From positions 1 to 64,000 of the forward strand of contig NZ_FUKM01000063.1 of NCBI RefSeq assembly GCF_900163645.1: a stretch of DNA of 64,000 nucleotides. The letters run 5' to 3'. This DNA comes from Halomonas citrativorans. GTDB taxonomy: Bacteria > Pseudomonadota > Gammaproteobacteria > Pseudomonadales > Halomonadaceae. Both the position numbers and the translations under genes were made by a program. The notes below the pieces were generated by a model that worked only from the letters and a program-made list of their open reading frames with translations, was not told the origin of the DNA and did not search any database. Shown piece after piece: positions 43,693-52,242 of the stretch (position 1 is the first letter of the stretch; every line of letters begins with the position of its first letter).

Positions 43693-45741
43693 TTACAGCT
43701 GGGCATTCTCCGGCGGTTCGCCGATGCTGCCAGGCATGGGCTGTACGGTGCCGCGCTCCTGGCCTGCCAGGGTCAAAAAGTGCAGGTGGCGCTCGTACTC
43801 GCCTACCAGGTCGCCAATCGCCTGGCCACGGGTATAACCGTTCAGGTCTTTATCCAGCCCGCCTTCAGCCAGATAGACATCCAGACGCACATAGAAGTCA
43901 TCGTCGGCTTCAATAAAGCTCGGTGTGCGCATCCGGTGAGGATACACCTGATAGACAAAGCTGGTGGCATCGCCAAAATCCACCTGCAGCGTTAGCCTGG
44001 GGAGCGACTCGCCTTCCAACTGCTCTTCACTCACATTGGCGGGCTGGCCACGGCTTTCAAGCTCTTGGGCAAACTGGGTCATGGCCGGGCGAATCGAGTG
44101 CTTGATGGTTGCAGCAGCGCCAGCTCGGTTGGACGTGTCCAAGGCGCGATCCAGGCGCTCCTTCCAATCGCCGCCTGGGGCGCTGCCGGTAATGGCGCGG
44201 CGTGCGTCGGCCTTGTTGCCTTCAAGTTTTAGCGCCTTGTACATCCCCACCATGACCGCGAAAATTACCACCGAGAAGGGTAACGCGGTAATCACTACTG
44301 CGCTTTGCAGAGCGTTAAGCCCGCCGGCCATCAGTAGAGCAATGGTGATCAAACCAATCACGGCCGACCAGAAAATGCGCAGCTTGATGGGCGCATCGTG
44401 GTTAACGTCACTTAAGATAGACGTAAAGTTAGCCAGCACCAGCGCGCCGGAGTCAGCGGAGGTAATAAAGAACACAACGCCCAGGATCGTGACAACTACT
44501 GCCGTGATGGCTGCGTAAGGATAGTACTCAAGTAGAGTGTAAATCGTGGTTTGCGGTGTATTAAGCGCCTGCTCGCCGAGTACTGCCACGCCCTGGTTGG
44601 CGACCAGCTCAATACCGCTATTACCCAATACCGACATCCATACCATAATGAAGGCAAGCGGTATAAACAGCGCACCGGCGACAAACTGGCGAATGGTGCG
44701 ACCACGAGAAATACGCGCCAGGAAAAGACCCACAAACGGCGTCCAGGCGATCCACCAACCCCAGAAGAAAATCGTCCAGCCCATCTTCCATTCCTGGGCA
44801 CCATCATCGGTAAAGGCGTGCGTGTCAAAGCTTGCCGCCACAAAGCCGGAAAGATAGTCACCGGCGTTGTTAACTACCTTATCGAGCAGTGTCAGCGTGT
44901 CGCCTGAAAAAAGTATGAACAGCATCAGGCCGAGTGCCAGCAGCATATTGAACTCGGATAAGCGGCGGATACCCTTTTCGACCCCGGTAACCACGGAAAT
45001 GGTTGCCAGTATGACCACCAGTACAATCAAAAGAATTTGTACCGTAATCGTTTCCGGTACATCGAACATGTAGGCCAGGCCGTAGTTAAGCTGAATGACC
45101 CCAATGCCGAGGCTGGTGGCAATACCAAATACGGTAGAAACCACCGCCGTGATATCCACCGCGTTACCGATAGGCCCATAAATACGCTTGCCCAGAAGCG
45201 GGTAGAGCGCGCTGCGAATGGCTAGCGGCAACCGGTGGCGATAGCTGAAGTAGGCCAGCGCCATACCCATCAACACGTACAGCCCCCAGCCGGAGAGCCC
45301 CCAGTGCAGATAGGTTTGAACGACGGCGTTACGCATCGCAGCCTGGCTTTCGGGTGTCAGGTCGGGCGGTGCCAGATAGTGGGCAATCGGTTCAGCCACG
45401 CTGAAAAACAGCAAATCAATGCCGATACCTGCAGCGAACAACATCGCAGACCAGGAAAGCAATGAAAATTCAGGCCGCGAATGATCGGGACCCAAGCGAA
45501 TGCTGCCAAACCGCGACATGCCAATCACCACGACAAAGACCAGATAGGCCACAATCGCCAGCATGTAGTACCAGCCAAAGGTGGTACTGACCCAGGCAAG
45601 CGCTGCATTAAAAAATGCACCGGCTTGTTGGGTAAACAGCAGGGTGAGCACCAGAAATATCAATATACCGGCCATACTGCCATGGAAAACCACGGGGTTG
45701 AGGCGGTCACGAGAGGGCAGGGAAGGGTTGTCTTTCGCCAT
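43693..45741 (-). CDS. betT: BCCT-family choline/betaine transporter
   Basis: This 682-residue transporter of the betaine/choline/carnitine family has 12 membrane segments and a long cytoplasmic C-terminal domain of about 170 residues, as in E. coli BetT. Signatures are RLGPDHSRPEFSLLSW near the first helices and the BCCT motif FFWGWWIAWTPFVGLFLARIS. The length points to the BetT group with choline as substrate and osmotic control through the C-terminal domain, rather than short OpuD/BetP types. No betAB genes are adjacent. It is monocistronic with its own terminator and supports a halotolerant host. Confidence 0.92.
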   Translation of the reverse strand: MAKDNPSLPSRDRLNPVVFHGSMAGILIFLVLTLLFTQQAGAFFNAALAWVSTTFGWYYMLAIVAYLVFVVVIGMSRFGSIRLGPDHSRPEFSLLSWSAMLFAAGIGIDLLFFSVAEPIAHYLAPPDLTPESQAAMRNAVVQTYLHWGLSGWGLYVLMGMALAYFSYRHRLPLAIRSALYPLLGKRIYGPIGNAVDITAVVSTVFGIATSLGIGVIQLNYGLAYMFDVPETITVQILLIVLVVILATISVVTGVEKGIRRLSEFNMLLALGLMLFILFSGDTLTLLDKVVNNAGDYLSGFVAASFDTHAFTDDGAQEWKMGWTIFFWGWWIAWTPFVGLFLARISRGRTIRQFVAGALFIPLAFIMVWMSVLGNSGIELVANQGVAVLGEQALNTPQTTIYTLLEYYPYAAITAVVVTILGVVFFITSADSGALVLANFTSILSDVNHDAPIKLRIFWSAVIGLITIALLMAGGLNALQSAVVITALPFSVVIFAVMVGMYKALKLEGNKADARRAITGSAPGGDWKERLDRALDTSNRAGAAATIKHSIRPAMTQFAQELESRGQPANVSEEQLEGESLPRLTLQVDFGDATSFVYQVYPHRMRTPSFIEADDDFYVRLDVYLAEGGLDKDLNGYTRGQAIGDLVGEYERHLHFLTLAGQERGTVQPMPGSIGEPPENAQL

Positions 45742-45891
45742 GCAGGCGGACTCCTGTGGTCGAGGCTAAAGGTGGCGAAAATTTATTTTTGAATGACTGT
45801 TCAATTAAAATACTTTGTTAAGAAGTTTACTTCAAGCCAGTATCGTTAGGATGTGCTGCCCATGAGTTCTCTTTTGGCAAACTGCAAAAAC

Positions 45892-45920
45892 AAAAACGCC
45901 CGGCAAAAGCCGGGCGTTTT
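45892..45920 (-). terminator. Terminator of the Spy-like gene (bidirectional)
   Basis: AAAACGCCCGGC and GCCGGGCGTTTT form a perfect 12-bp stem with an AAAA loop. A T tract follows on the minus strand (T5) and a short one on the plus strand. Confidence 0.9.
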
Positions 45921-45943
45921 GACAACACGTAGTTATCAAGTTT

Positions 45944-46357
45944 TTACTCGCTAGCGGTTTTCGCAGCGTCTTCATGCTGATCACGCGGGCCGTGTCTACC
46001 GTGGCCTCTACCATCCCCGTGGTGCTCGTCACGCATTTCTTTCATGGCGTTCTTTAAAGACTCGCGCTCCTCTTCGGAAAGAATATCCGCAACTTTATCC
46101 TGATGCTCTTTACGCAACGCCTGCATGGCCTGGAAGTGCTCTGCGTTTAGCTCATTGAGGGCCGTTTGCTGCTCCTCGTTCAAACCGGCGCGGTCGTACA
46201 CTTCATGGCGGCGCTCTTCCATGCGCTGCGAGAAGGCTTCGCGGTCAGCGCCTGAATGACGACCTTCATGCTGGTCTGCCTGTGCAACCACAGCAAGTGG
46301 GGTTAGCGCGATAGCCAGCAGAGCCGGGGCAAACATTTGGCGTAATGACATTTTCAT
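45944..46357 (-). CDS. Spy/CpxP-like periplasmic protein
   Basis: This 137-residue protein has a signal peptide (about 1-27, ending AVVAQA). LTxxQ-type helices of the Spy/CpxP family follow: AGLNEEQQTALNELNAEHFQ and KVADILSEEERESLKNAM. Spy is a periplasmic chaperone and CpxP represses the Cpx stress pathway. The C-terminus is unusual, with a His/Gly/Arg-rich run (about 111-127, RDEHHGDGRGHGRHGPRD) that could bind metal. AGGAGG precedes the ATG. The gene is monocistronic. In E. coli spy is controlled by Cpx and Bae; a BaeSR pair is encoded at 56-58 kb. Confidence 0.83.
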   Translation of the reverse strand: MKMSLRQMFAPALLAIALTPLAVVAQADQHEGRHSGADREAFSQRMEERRHEVYDRAGLNEEQQTALNELNAEHFQAMQALRKEHQDKVADILSEEERESLKNAMKEMRDEHHGDGRGHGRHGPRDQHEDAAKTASE

Positions 46358-46669
46358 AACGTACCTCCTGGTAAGTTGACAATGTCAGTATCGAACGGGG
46401 GAGTGCAAACCGTATGCACGGAGTGTGCAATAACGGTGATGATCCCTTCAATCGTGTAGCACCGATTATAGAGCTCAATGTTGGTAGGGGATTGGTGCCG
46501 TGCAAGGTTGGCAGTGGGCGGGTGGGATGGCGCCGCTTACTTCAGAAATTTGTATAAGTTTTTGTACGTCATTTTGGCCAACAATCCGACTTAAACAAGG
46601 ATTGACAGATCAAGTGGCTATTGCTAGTTTTTAAGTAACTAAACGGTTATAAAAATAAAAAGGTAGCCA
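46358..46669. other. Intergenic region before the sugar-acid-type operon
   Basis: A 312-bp divergent region between the Spy-like gene and the TIM-barrel isomerase gene. No small gene was seen. It is AT-rich at 46540-46669 and contains an imperfect TAAC-N6-GTTA palindrome (46636-46649) just before the ribosome site of the operon. Confidence 0.7.
46636..46649. promoter_or_regulatory. TAACTAAACGGTTA imperfect palindrome
   Basis: TAAC and GTTA arms flank an imperfectly symmetric 6-bp centre, 20 bp upstream of the first gene of the operon. A TetR-type repressor site is possible; the TetR gene at 55501-56133 is the natural candidate. Based on a single imperfect match only. Confidence 0.3.
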
Positions 46670-47482
46670 ATGCGAATCTCACTGTGCAATGAAGTTTTGG
46701 CACATCTTGATTTTGAACATCAGTGCCAGTACGCCTATGGTCTGGGGTATGACGGTCTTGAAGTCGCGCCTTATACCTTGTCAGATAATCCTGAACATTT
46801 GTCCGAAAAAGAACTTCTTGGTTACAAAGCTATGGCCGAGGATGCCGGAATCGCTATTACCAGTCTGCATTGGCTACTGGTGGCGCCGAAGGGCTTATCC
46901 ATTGTCGATCCTGACAAAACCTTGCGTGAGCAGACGTTCGAGTTGATGTATCGACTGGTTGATCAGTGTGCAGTTCTCGGTGGTTCTGTGCTGGTGCATG
47001 GATCACCTAGCCAACGCCTCTTGAGCCGTGATGGGGACCGGGAGCGCGCGGAAGCGTTCTTTGATGCAGCGGGAGAGCGGGCAGCGCAGGCAGGTGTTAC
47101 CTACTGCATTGAACCGCTTGCGCGCAGGGAGACCAACTTCATTAACACCCTGTCGGAAGCTGTAGAACTGGTTAAGCGACTGGGCCGGCCTCATCTGAAA
47201 ACCATGCTGGATACATCCGCCGCGGCTAATACCGAAACCGAAACACCTGCCCAGCTGTTGGAAACCTGGCTGCCATCCGGGCTGATCGCTCATATTCAAG
47301 TTAATGATCGCAACCGGCGTGGCCCCGGCCAGGGTGATGATCGTTTTCGAGGAGTGATTGAAGTGCTTGGGCGGCATGGTTGGACGGGAACATTGGCGGT
47401 AGAACCCTTTGTCTATGAACCTGACGGCCCAGCCACGGCGGCGCGCGCTATCGGTTACCTGCGCGGGCTCATGGAGGTATGA
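46670..47482 (+). CDS. TIM-barrel sugar isomerase/epimerase
   Basis: This 270-residue xylose-isomerase-like TIM barrel is of the D-tagatose/psicose 3-epimerase and hydroxypyruvate isomerase type. The metal ligands expected at strand ends are present: Glu148 (YCIEPLA), Asp181 (MLDTSAA), His208 (HIQVND) and Glu245 (AVEPF). The substrate is unknown. It heads a compact operon: the next gene starts 1 nt after its stop, followed by a dehydrogenase, an aldolase-like gene and a second isomerase of the same family. It probably acts on a keto or hydroxy sugar derivative. A 3-keto-sugar or inosose-type reaction is one alternative. Confidence 0.85.
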   Translation: MRISLCNEVLAHLDFEHQCQYAYGLGYDGLEVAPYTLSDNPEHLSEKELLGYKAMAEDAGIAITSLHWLLVAPKGLSIVDPDKTLREQTFELMYRLVDQCAVLGGSVLVHGSPSQRLLSRDGDRERAEAFFDAAGERAAQAGVTYCIEPLARRETNFINTLSEAVELVKRLGRPHLKTMLDTSAAANTETETPAQLLETWLPSGLIAHIQVNDRNRRGPGQGDDRFRGVIEVLGRHGWTGTLAVEPFVYEPDGPATAARAIGYLRGLMEV

Positions 47483-47483
47483 A

Positions 47484-48881
47484 ATGAATGCTCCCAAACT
47501 GATTGTATTGTCAGCCGAGGCCTTTGAAAGAGACCTGCGCATGCGCCTCCCGTTTCGCTTTGGCGTGGTGACGCTGCGCGAAGCGACGCAAGTCTACTTG
47601 CGGATTAAGGTTCGGGATGCAGATACCGGACTTGAAGCTGACGGACACGCCGCTGAACTGATGGTGCCTAAATGGTTTGATAAATCACCTGCGCTGAGCG
47701 AAGCGGACAATGTTGATCAACTGCGCCGTTCAGTTAAGTGCGCCATTGATCTCACGCTGAATGCCGAAGACCCTTTGACCGCCGCCGACCATGCCTGGCG
47801 CCTGGATGCCAAACAGCGCAAAACGCTTTCTGATGAAAACGGGCTAGTGGCCGGTTTCGGCCCAGCGCTAATGGCCAGAGCCGTGCTTGATGCGCTGGCC
47901 CGGCTAAAAAAGCTCCCCTTTTACCAGGTTATTCAGCGCAACGTGGCGGGGCTTACATCCGAGCACTTGCCGGATGACCTTGAAGGTTTTGCGTTGGATG
48001 AGTTTCTGGCCAGCTTGCAACCCCGATCAAGCATCGCCTTGCGTCATACCGTTGGTCTTGCCGATGCCTTGACGCCCAACGACATCACTGAGCGCCTCGA
48101 TGACGGTCTTCCCGAAAGTCTCAGTGAAGTGATCTATGTTTACCAGCCGAATTACTTCAAGTTAAAGGTCAGTGGCGATCTGCATACGGATCTACAGCGG
48201 TTGACCGATATAGCGGCGTTGCTGGAACGGCTGCCTGACTATCTAGTCACGCTGGATGGTAATGAGCAGTTCGCATCCGTGCAGCATTTCGTCGACCTGC
48301 TTGATGCCATCGAAGGAGCGCCTGCACTGCGCCGTCTGCGTCAAGCATTGCTCTTTGTAGAGCAGCCACTACCCAGAGCGTTGGCGCTGGACTGCCCGGT
48401 GCATGCGTTGTCACGGCGCGTCCCCCTGCTGATCGACGAAAGTGACAGTGAACTGAACAGTTATCACCGGGCTCGTGAACTTGGTTATCAGGGCGTTTCG
48501 TCGAAGAACTGCAAGGGCCTGTATCGCTCCCTGCTCAATCTTGCTCGAACACAGCACTGGCCAGGGGAGGGCTGGTTTTTGTCGGGAGAGGACCTGACCA
48601 CTCAGGCAGGGCTTTGTGTGCAACAGGATCTAGCCCTGGTAGCGCTGCTGGGCTTGGAGCACGTTGAGCGCAATGGTCATCACTATGTGGACGGTATGAG
48701 TGGAGCGGCGGAGTCTGAAATGGACGCCTTCGCTCGAGCCCATCCTTCGTTATATCGACGTGACGAAAGTGGGCTGCATCTGCGAATTAATGAAGGGCGT
48801 ATTGCCCTAGATTCGCTCGGCAGTATCGGTTTTACCAGCGAAGCAGTACCTGCGTATGACGTTATGCGCGTCATAACCTAA
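47484..48881 (+). CDS. Enolase-superfamily dehydratase-like protein
   Basis: This 465-residue protein has the enolase-superfamily C-terminal barrel. Candidate catalytic residues are the KxK pair Lys226/Lys228 (YFKLKVSG) at strand 2, metal ligands Asp258 (LDGNEQF), Glu293 (FVEQP) and Asp318 (LIDESDSE), and Lys341 (SSKNCKG) at strand 6. Two flanking lysines resemble the muconate cycloisomerase/dipeptide epimerase arrangement more than mandelate racemase, but the operon context suggests a sugar-acid dehydratase or an epimerase. The N-terminal capping domain (about 1-150) is longer and less typical. It starts 1 nt after the upstream stop, so it is translationally coupled. Confidence 0.82.
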   Translation: MNAPKLIVLSAEAFERDLRMRLPFRFGVVTLREATQVYLRIKVRDADTGLEADGHAAELMVPKWFDKSPALSEADNVDQLRRSVKCAIDLTLNAEDPLTAADHAWRLDAKQRKTLSDENGLVAGFGPALMARAVLDALARLKKLPFYQVIQRNVAGLTSEHLPDDLEGFALDEFLASLQPRSSIALRHTVGLADALTPNDITERLDDGLPESLSEVIYVYQPNYFKLKVSGDLHTDLQRLTDIAALLERLPDYLVTLDGNEQFASVQHFVDLLDAIEGAPALRRLRQALLFVEQPLPRALALDCPVHALSRRVPLLIDESDSELNSYHRARELGYQGVSSKNCKGLYRSLLNLARTQHWPGEGWFLSGEDLTTQAGLCVQQDLALVALLGLEHVERNGHHYVDGMSGAAESEMDAFARAHPSLYRRDESGLHLRINEGRIALDSLGSIGFTSEAVPAYDVMRVIT

Positions 48882-48909
48882 CGACATAAAAGCAACAAGA
48901 GGATAGTCA

Positions 48910-50061
48910 ATGGCTACACAATCTTTAGGCATCATCATGAATGGCATTACGGGCCGTATGGGCATGAATCAGCACCTGATTCGGTCGATTCTGGCTATTC
49001 GCGATCAAGGCGGTGTCACCCTGAGTAATGGCGATCGAGTCATCCCCGACCCGATCCTGGTAGGCCGTAATGCAGACAAGCTCAAACGCCTTGCTGAAAC
49101 CTACAAGGTGGAGCGCTGGACCACCGACCTGGATGCGGCGCTGGCCAATAAGGATGACCGCATTTTTTTCGACGCGGCCTCAACACAGTTGCGCTGTGAA
49201 TTACTGCGCAAGGCGATCAGTGCGGGCAAGCACGTTTATTGCGAGAAACCGATTGCTGAAAACCTGGCCGATGCCCTCGATATCGCCCGTACCGCCGAAC
49301 AAGCGGGTGTCAAGAACGGTGCTGTCCAAGACAAGCTCTGGCTTCCCGGTTTGCTGAAGCTAAAACAGCTTAACGATACCGGCTTCTTCGGGCGCATTTT
49401 GAGTGTCGATCTGGATTTCGGCTACTGGGTGTTTGAGGGTGACACCGTGCCTGCACAGCGTCCTTCCTGGAACTACCGCAAGGAAGATGGCGGCGGCATG
49501 ATCCTGGACATGATGTGTCACTGGCGCTATGTCATCGATAACCTTTTTGGTGAGCCGACATCTCTGGTGTGCTTGGGTAAAACGCACATTCCCGAACGCT
49601 GGGATGAAAACGGTAATGTCTACAAGGCAACGGCTGATGACGCTTGCTATGCGACGGTGGAGCTCGATAACGACGCTATCGTGCATATCAAGTCGAGCTG
49701 GAACACCCGGGTGCGCCGCGATGACCTGGTGACCTTTCATGTTGATGGCACCCATGGTTCAGCCGTCGCAGGCCTAACCGATTGCTACATTCAGCCACGT
49801 GAGGCAACTCCCAAGCCCACCTGGAACCCGGACCAGAAGCAGACAATGGACTTCTTCGGCGACTGGCAGAAAGTCCCCGAGCGTGAGTCGACCGATAACG
49901 CTTTCAAGCATCAATGGGAAATGTTCATCCGCCACGTGGTGGAAGACGCGCCTTACCGCTGGACGCTGCGCGAAGCGGCCAAGGGCGTTCAATTTGCCGA
50001 GCTGGCGCTGCAAAGTTCTGCCGAGCGCCGTTGGCTTGACGTACCTGCGCTGGAGAAGTGA
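48910..50061 (+). CDS. Gfo/Idh/MocA-family oxidoreductase
   Basis: This 383-residue NAD(P)-dependent dehydrogenase belongs to the Gfo/Idh/MocA family. The N-terminal Rossmann fold begins LGIIMNGITGRMGMNQ (with a GxTGRMG variant), and the family EKP motif is present (YCEKPIAENL, Lys113). The C-terminal substrate domain has GGGMILDMMCHWRYV, where the catalytic Asp/His pair of the family (D-x3-H) is found. These enzymes oxidise or reduce sugars, inositols and sugar acids. It is preceded by AAGAGGA and is followed 1 nt after its stop by the DUF993 gene. Confidence 0.9.
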   Translation: MATQSLGIIMNGITGRMGMNQHLIRSILAIRDQGGVTLSNGDRVIPDPILVGRNADKLKRLAETYKVERWTTDLDAALANKDDRIFFDAASTQLRCELLRKAISAGKHVYCEKPIAENLADALDIARTAEQAGVKNGAVQDKLWLPGLLKLKQLNDTGFFGRILSVDLDFGYWVFEGDTVPAQRPSWNYRKEDGGGMILDMMCHWRYVIDNLFGEPTSLVCLGKTHIPERWDENGNVYKATADDACYATVELDNDAIVHIKSSWNTRVRRDDLVTFHVDGTHGSAVAGLTDCYIQPREATPKPTWNPDQKQTMDFFGDWQKVPERESTDNAFKHQWEMFIRHVVEDAPYRWTLREAAKGVQFAELALQSSAERRWLDVPALEK

Positions 50062-50062
50062 A

Positions 50063-51232
50063 ATGAGCCCCCGACTGATATTGCCTGACAATGTTGGCAA
50101 ACCGGTTGCGTATCAACTGGGCGAACCACTGTCGTTCACGGAAAACCTTGGTGCTCCCAAATCGAGGGTTGCCTATGCAGCAGCTCATGTAGTGTCTGAC
50201 CCGCTGGCGCTGGTTGATCCCTGGCTGGGTACTGCCATTGACTGGGAGCGTACCATCGACTATCGGCGGCACCTGTGGCATTTGGGTTTTGGTGTTGCCG
50301 AATCGATGGACACGGCTCAGCGAGGCATGGGACTGGACTGGCCGACTAGCCTGGAACTGATTCGTCGTTCAATCGACGCCGCGCGCGATATGCCAGGCGC
50401 CACCCTGGCATGCGGTTGCGGTACTGACCACTTGGGGCCGGAGAACTACAAGGATATAGACGGAGTCATCCGCGCCTACGAAGAACAGATGAGCGCGATT
50501 GAAGCCTTGGGTGGACGACTGATCATAATGGCCAGCCGCGCATTGGCGGCCTTGGCTACCTCGCCAGAGGATTACGGCCGCGTCTATGACCGGCTGCTAT
50601 CTCAGGCGCAGGAGCCGGTCATTCTGCACTGGCTTGGCGATATGTTTGATCCGGCTTTAACCGGTTACTGGGGGCATGCTGATACAGAACAGGCCATGGA
50701 GGTTTGTATCGACATTATTGCTCGCCACGCCGCCAAGGTAGACGGTATCAAGATCTCGCTGCTGGATGCGGACAAGGAGATCTCCATGCGTCGGCGTTTG
50801 CCCGCTGGCGTAAAAATGTACACGGGAGACGATTTCAACTATCCCGACCTGATCGCCGGTGACGAACAGGGCTATAGCCATGCGTTGCTGGGTATCTTCG
50901 ATCCTATCGCCCCGGCAGCCGCCGCCGCCATGGCTGCATTGGACGCGGGGGATCTAGACACCTATCACCGAATATTTGCGCCAACAGTGCCACTGGCTCG
51001 CCATGTTTTTGCCGCACCCACGCGTTTTTACAAAACGGGTGTAGTGTTTCTGGCTTACCTGAACGGTCATCAGAATCACTTCACCATGGTTGGCGGGCAG
51101 GAAAGCACCCGCTCTACCTTGCACTTGGCCGAGCTGTTCCGGCTCGCTGACCAGGCCGGGCTGCTGCGTGATCCGGAATTGGCCACGCAACGCATGACGC
51201 ACGTAATGGCAACGCGGGGGGTGGCGCAATGA
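50063..51232 (+). CDS. DUF993 family, dihydrodipicolinate-synthase-like aldolase
   Basis: This 389-residue protein of the DUF993 family is distantly related to dihydrodipicolinate synthase and N-acetylneuraminate lyase. The Schiff-base lysine is probably Lys230 in KVDGIKISLLD, followed by VKMYTGDDFNYPDL, which parallels the DHDPS GIKE and YSGDD segments. Class I aldolases of this fold cleave or form bonds next to pyruvate-like keto acids. The family's substrate is not known to me. It starts 1 nt after the dehydrogenase stop and overlaps the following isomerase gene by 4 nt (ATGA), so it must be co-translated with its neighbours. Confidence 0.85.
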   Translation: MSPRLILPDNVGKPVAYQLGEPLSFTENLGAPKSRVAYAAAHVVSDPLALVDPWLGTAIDWERTIDYRRHLWHLGFGVAESMDTAQRGMGLDWPTSLELIRRSIDAARDMPGATLACGCGTDHLGPENYKDIDGVIRAYEEQMSAIEALGGRLIIMASRALAALATSPEDYGRVYDRLLSQAQEPVILHWLGDMFDPALTGYWGHADTEQAMEVCIDIIARHAAKVDGIKISLLDADKEISMRRRLPAGVKMYTGDDFNYPDLIAGDEQGYSHALLGIFDPIAPAAAAAMAALDAGDLDTYHRIFAPTVPLARHVFAAPTRFYKTGVVFLAYLNGHQNHFTMVGGQESTRSTLHLAELFRLADQAGLLRDPELATQRMTHVMATRGVAQ

Positions 51233-52068
51233 TCGCACAACCACTGACGGACTTTAGCCGACTGTCGATTAATGATGCCACGACCAAGGTTCAATGGACC
51301 CTGGAAGAGGAAATTCGTGGCTATGCTGACATGGGCATCCATGGAATTTCCATCTGGCGCGACAAGCTGGAAGAGTGCGGGGTAAGCAAAGCGGCCCAGC
51401 TGCTACGCGATAACAACATGACCGTTACCGGCGTTTGTCGCGGCGGTATGTTCCCGGCGACCACGCGAGAGGCCCGCAAGGCCGCGGTTGAAGACAACTG
51501 GCGCGCCATAGATGATGCCGCGCAACTGAATGCACAGTGCTTAGTGCTGGTGGTGGGTGGCCTGCCGGAACACTCCAAGGATATCGCCGGTGCCCGCCAG
51601 ATGGTCCTCGATGGAATGCATGGCATTGTTGAACATGCCCGCCAGGCAGGTATGCCGTTGGCCATAGAACCACTGCATCCGATGTACGCGGCAGACCGCG
51701 CCTGCGTCAACACCATGGGCCAGGCTAATGATCTATGCGATGTGCTTGGCGAAGGCGTCGGCATAGCGCTCGATGTCTTCCATGTGTGGTGGGACCCAGA
51801 GTTGAAGAAACAGATACAGCGGGCTGGCAAGGAACGGCTATTGGCTTTCCATATCTGCGACTGGCGCATGCCGATGTCTGACATGCTGCTGGATCGCGCC
51901 ATGATGGGCGATGGCGTCATTGATATACCGCTGATTCGCAGCTGGGTCGAAGCCGAAGGCTACCAGGGCTTCCATGAGGTGGAGATATTTTCTGCGGATC
52001 ATTGGTGGAAGAAGCCCGCCGAGGAAGTGCTTCAGGTGTGTAAGGAGCGTTATCTGACGGTGGTGTAA
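51229..52068 (+). CDS. Second TIM-barrel sugar isomerase/epimerase
   Basis: This 279-residue xylose-isomerase-like TIM barrel has candidate metal ligands Glu147 (AIEPLHP), Asp182 and His185 (LDVFHVWWD), His208 (FHICDW) and Glu252 (HEVEIFS). The pattern, including VEIFSADHWWKKP, resembles IolE/IolI-like and hydroxypyruvate isomerase-like proteins. It is clearly different from the first isomerase at 46670-47482, so two separate isomerisation or dehydration steps are likely. It overlaps DUF993 by 4 nt. A 174-bp gap follows before the transporter genes. Confidence 0.85.
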   Translation: MIAQPLTDFSRLSINDATTKVQWTLEEEIRGYADMGIHGISIWRDKLEECGVSKAAQLLRDNNMTVTGVCRGGMFPATTREARKAAVEDNWRAIDDAAQLNAQCLVLVVGGLPEHSKDIAGARQMVLDGMHGIVEHARQAGMPLAIEPLHPMYAADRACVNTMGQANDLCDVLGEGVGIALDVFHVWWDPELKKQIQRAGKERLLAFHICDWRMPMSDMLLDRAMMGDGVIDIPLIRSWVEAEGYQGFHEVEIFSADHWWKKPAEEVLQVCKERYLTVV

Positions 52069-52075
52069 ATCAATG

Positions 52076-52126
52076 ACACTGTGATCAAAACGAAACTGTG
52101 ATTAAAGCTAAGCCGTAATTAAAACC
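52076..52126. repeat. Three imperfect 17-bp tandem repeats
   Basis: Units at 52076-52092, 52093-52109 and 52110-52126 share the pattern CTGTGATTAAAAC with a few changes. The array begins 8 nt after the stop codon of the second isomerase. No regulatory role can be read from it. Confidence 0.6.
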
Positions 52127-52242
52127 AAAGCGCGACGATTACTATAAAAATAAACGTATCAAACGTGTTCGGAGTCCATGAATCCCTTTGAGCAAACGAG
52201 AGCGGCTTTAAAGTCGCTTAAATAACAACAACGGAGAGAGCT

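Noticed and set aside
43693-45741. Glycine betaine-only transporter (OpuD/BetP type)
   Set aside because: The long C-terminal domain and total length fit the BetT group better; substrate remains a family inference.
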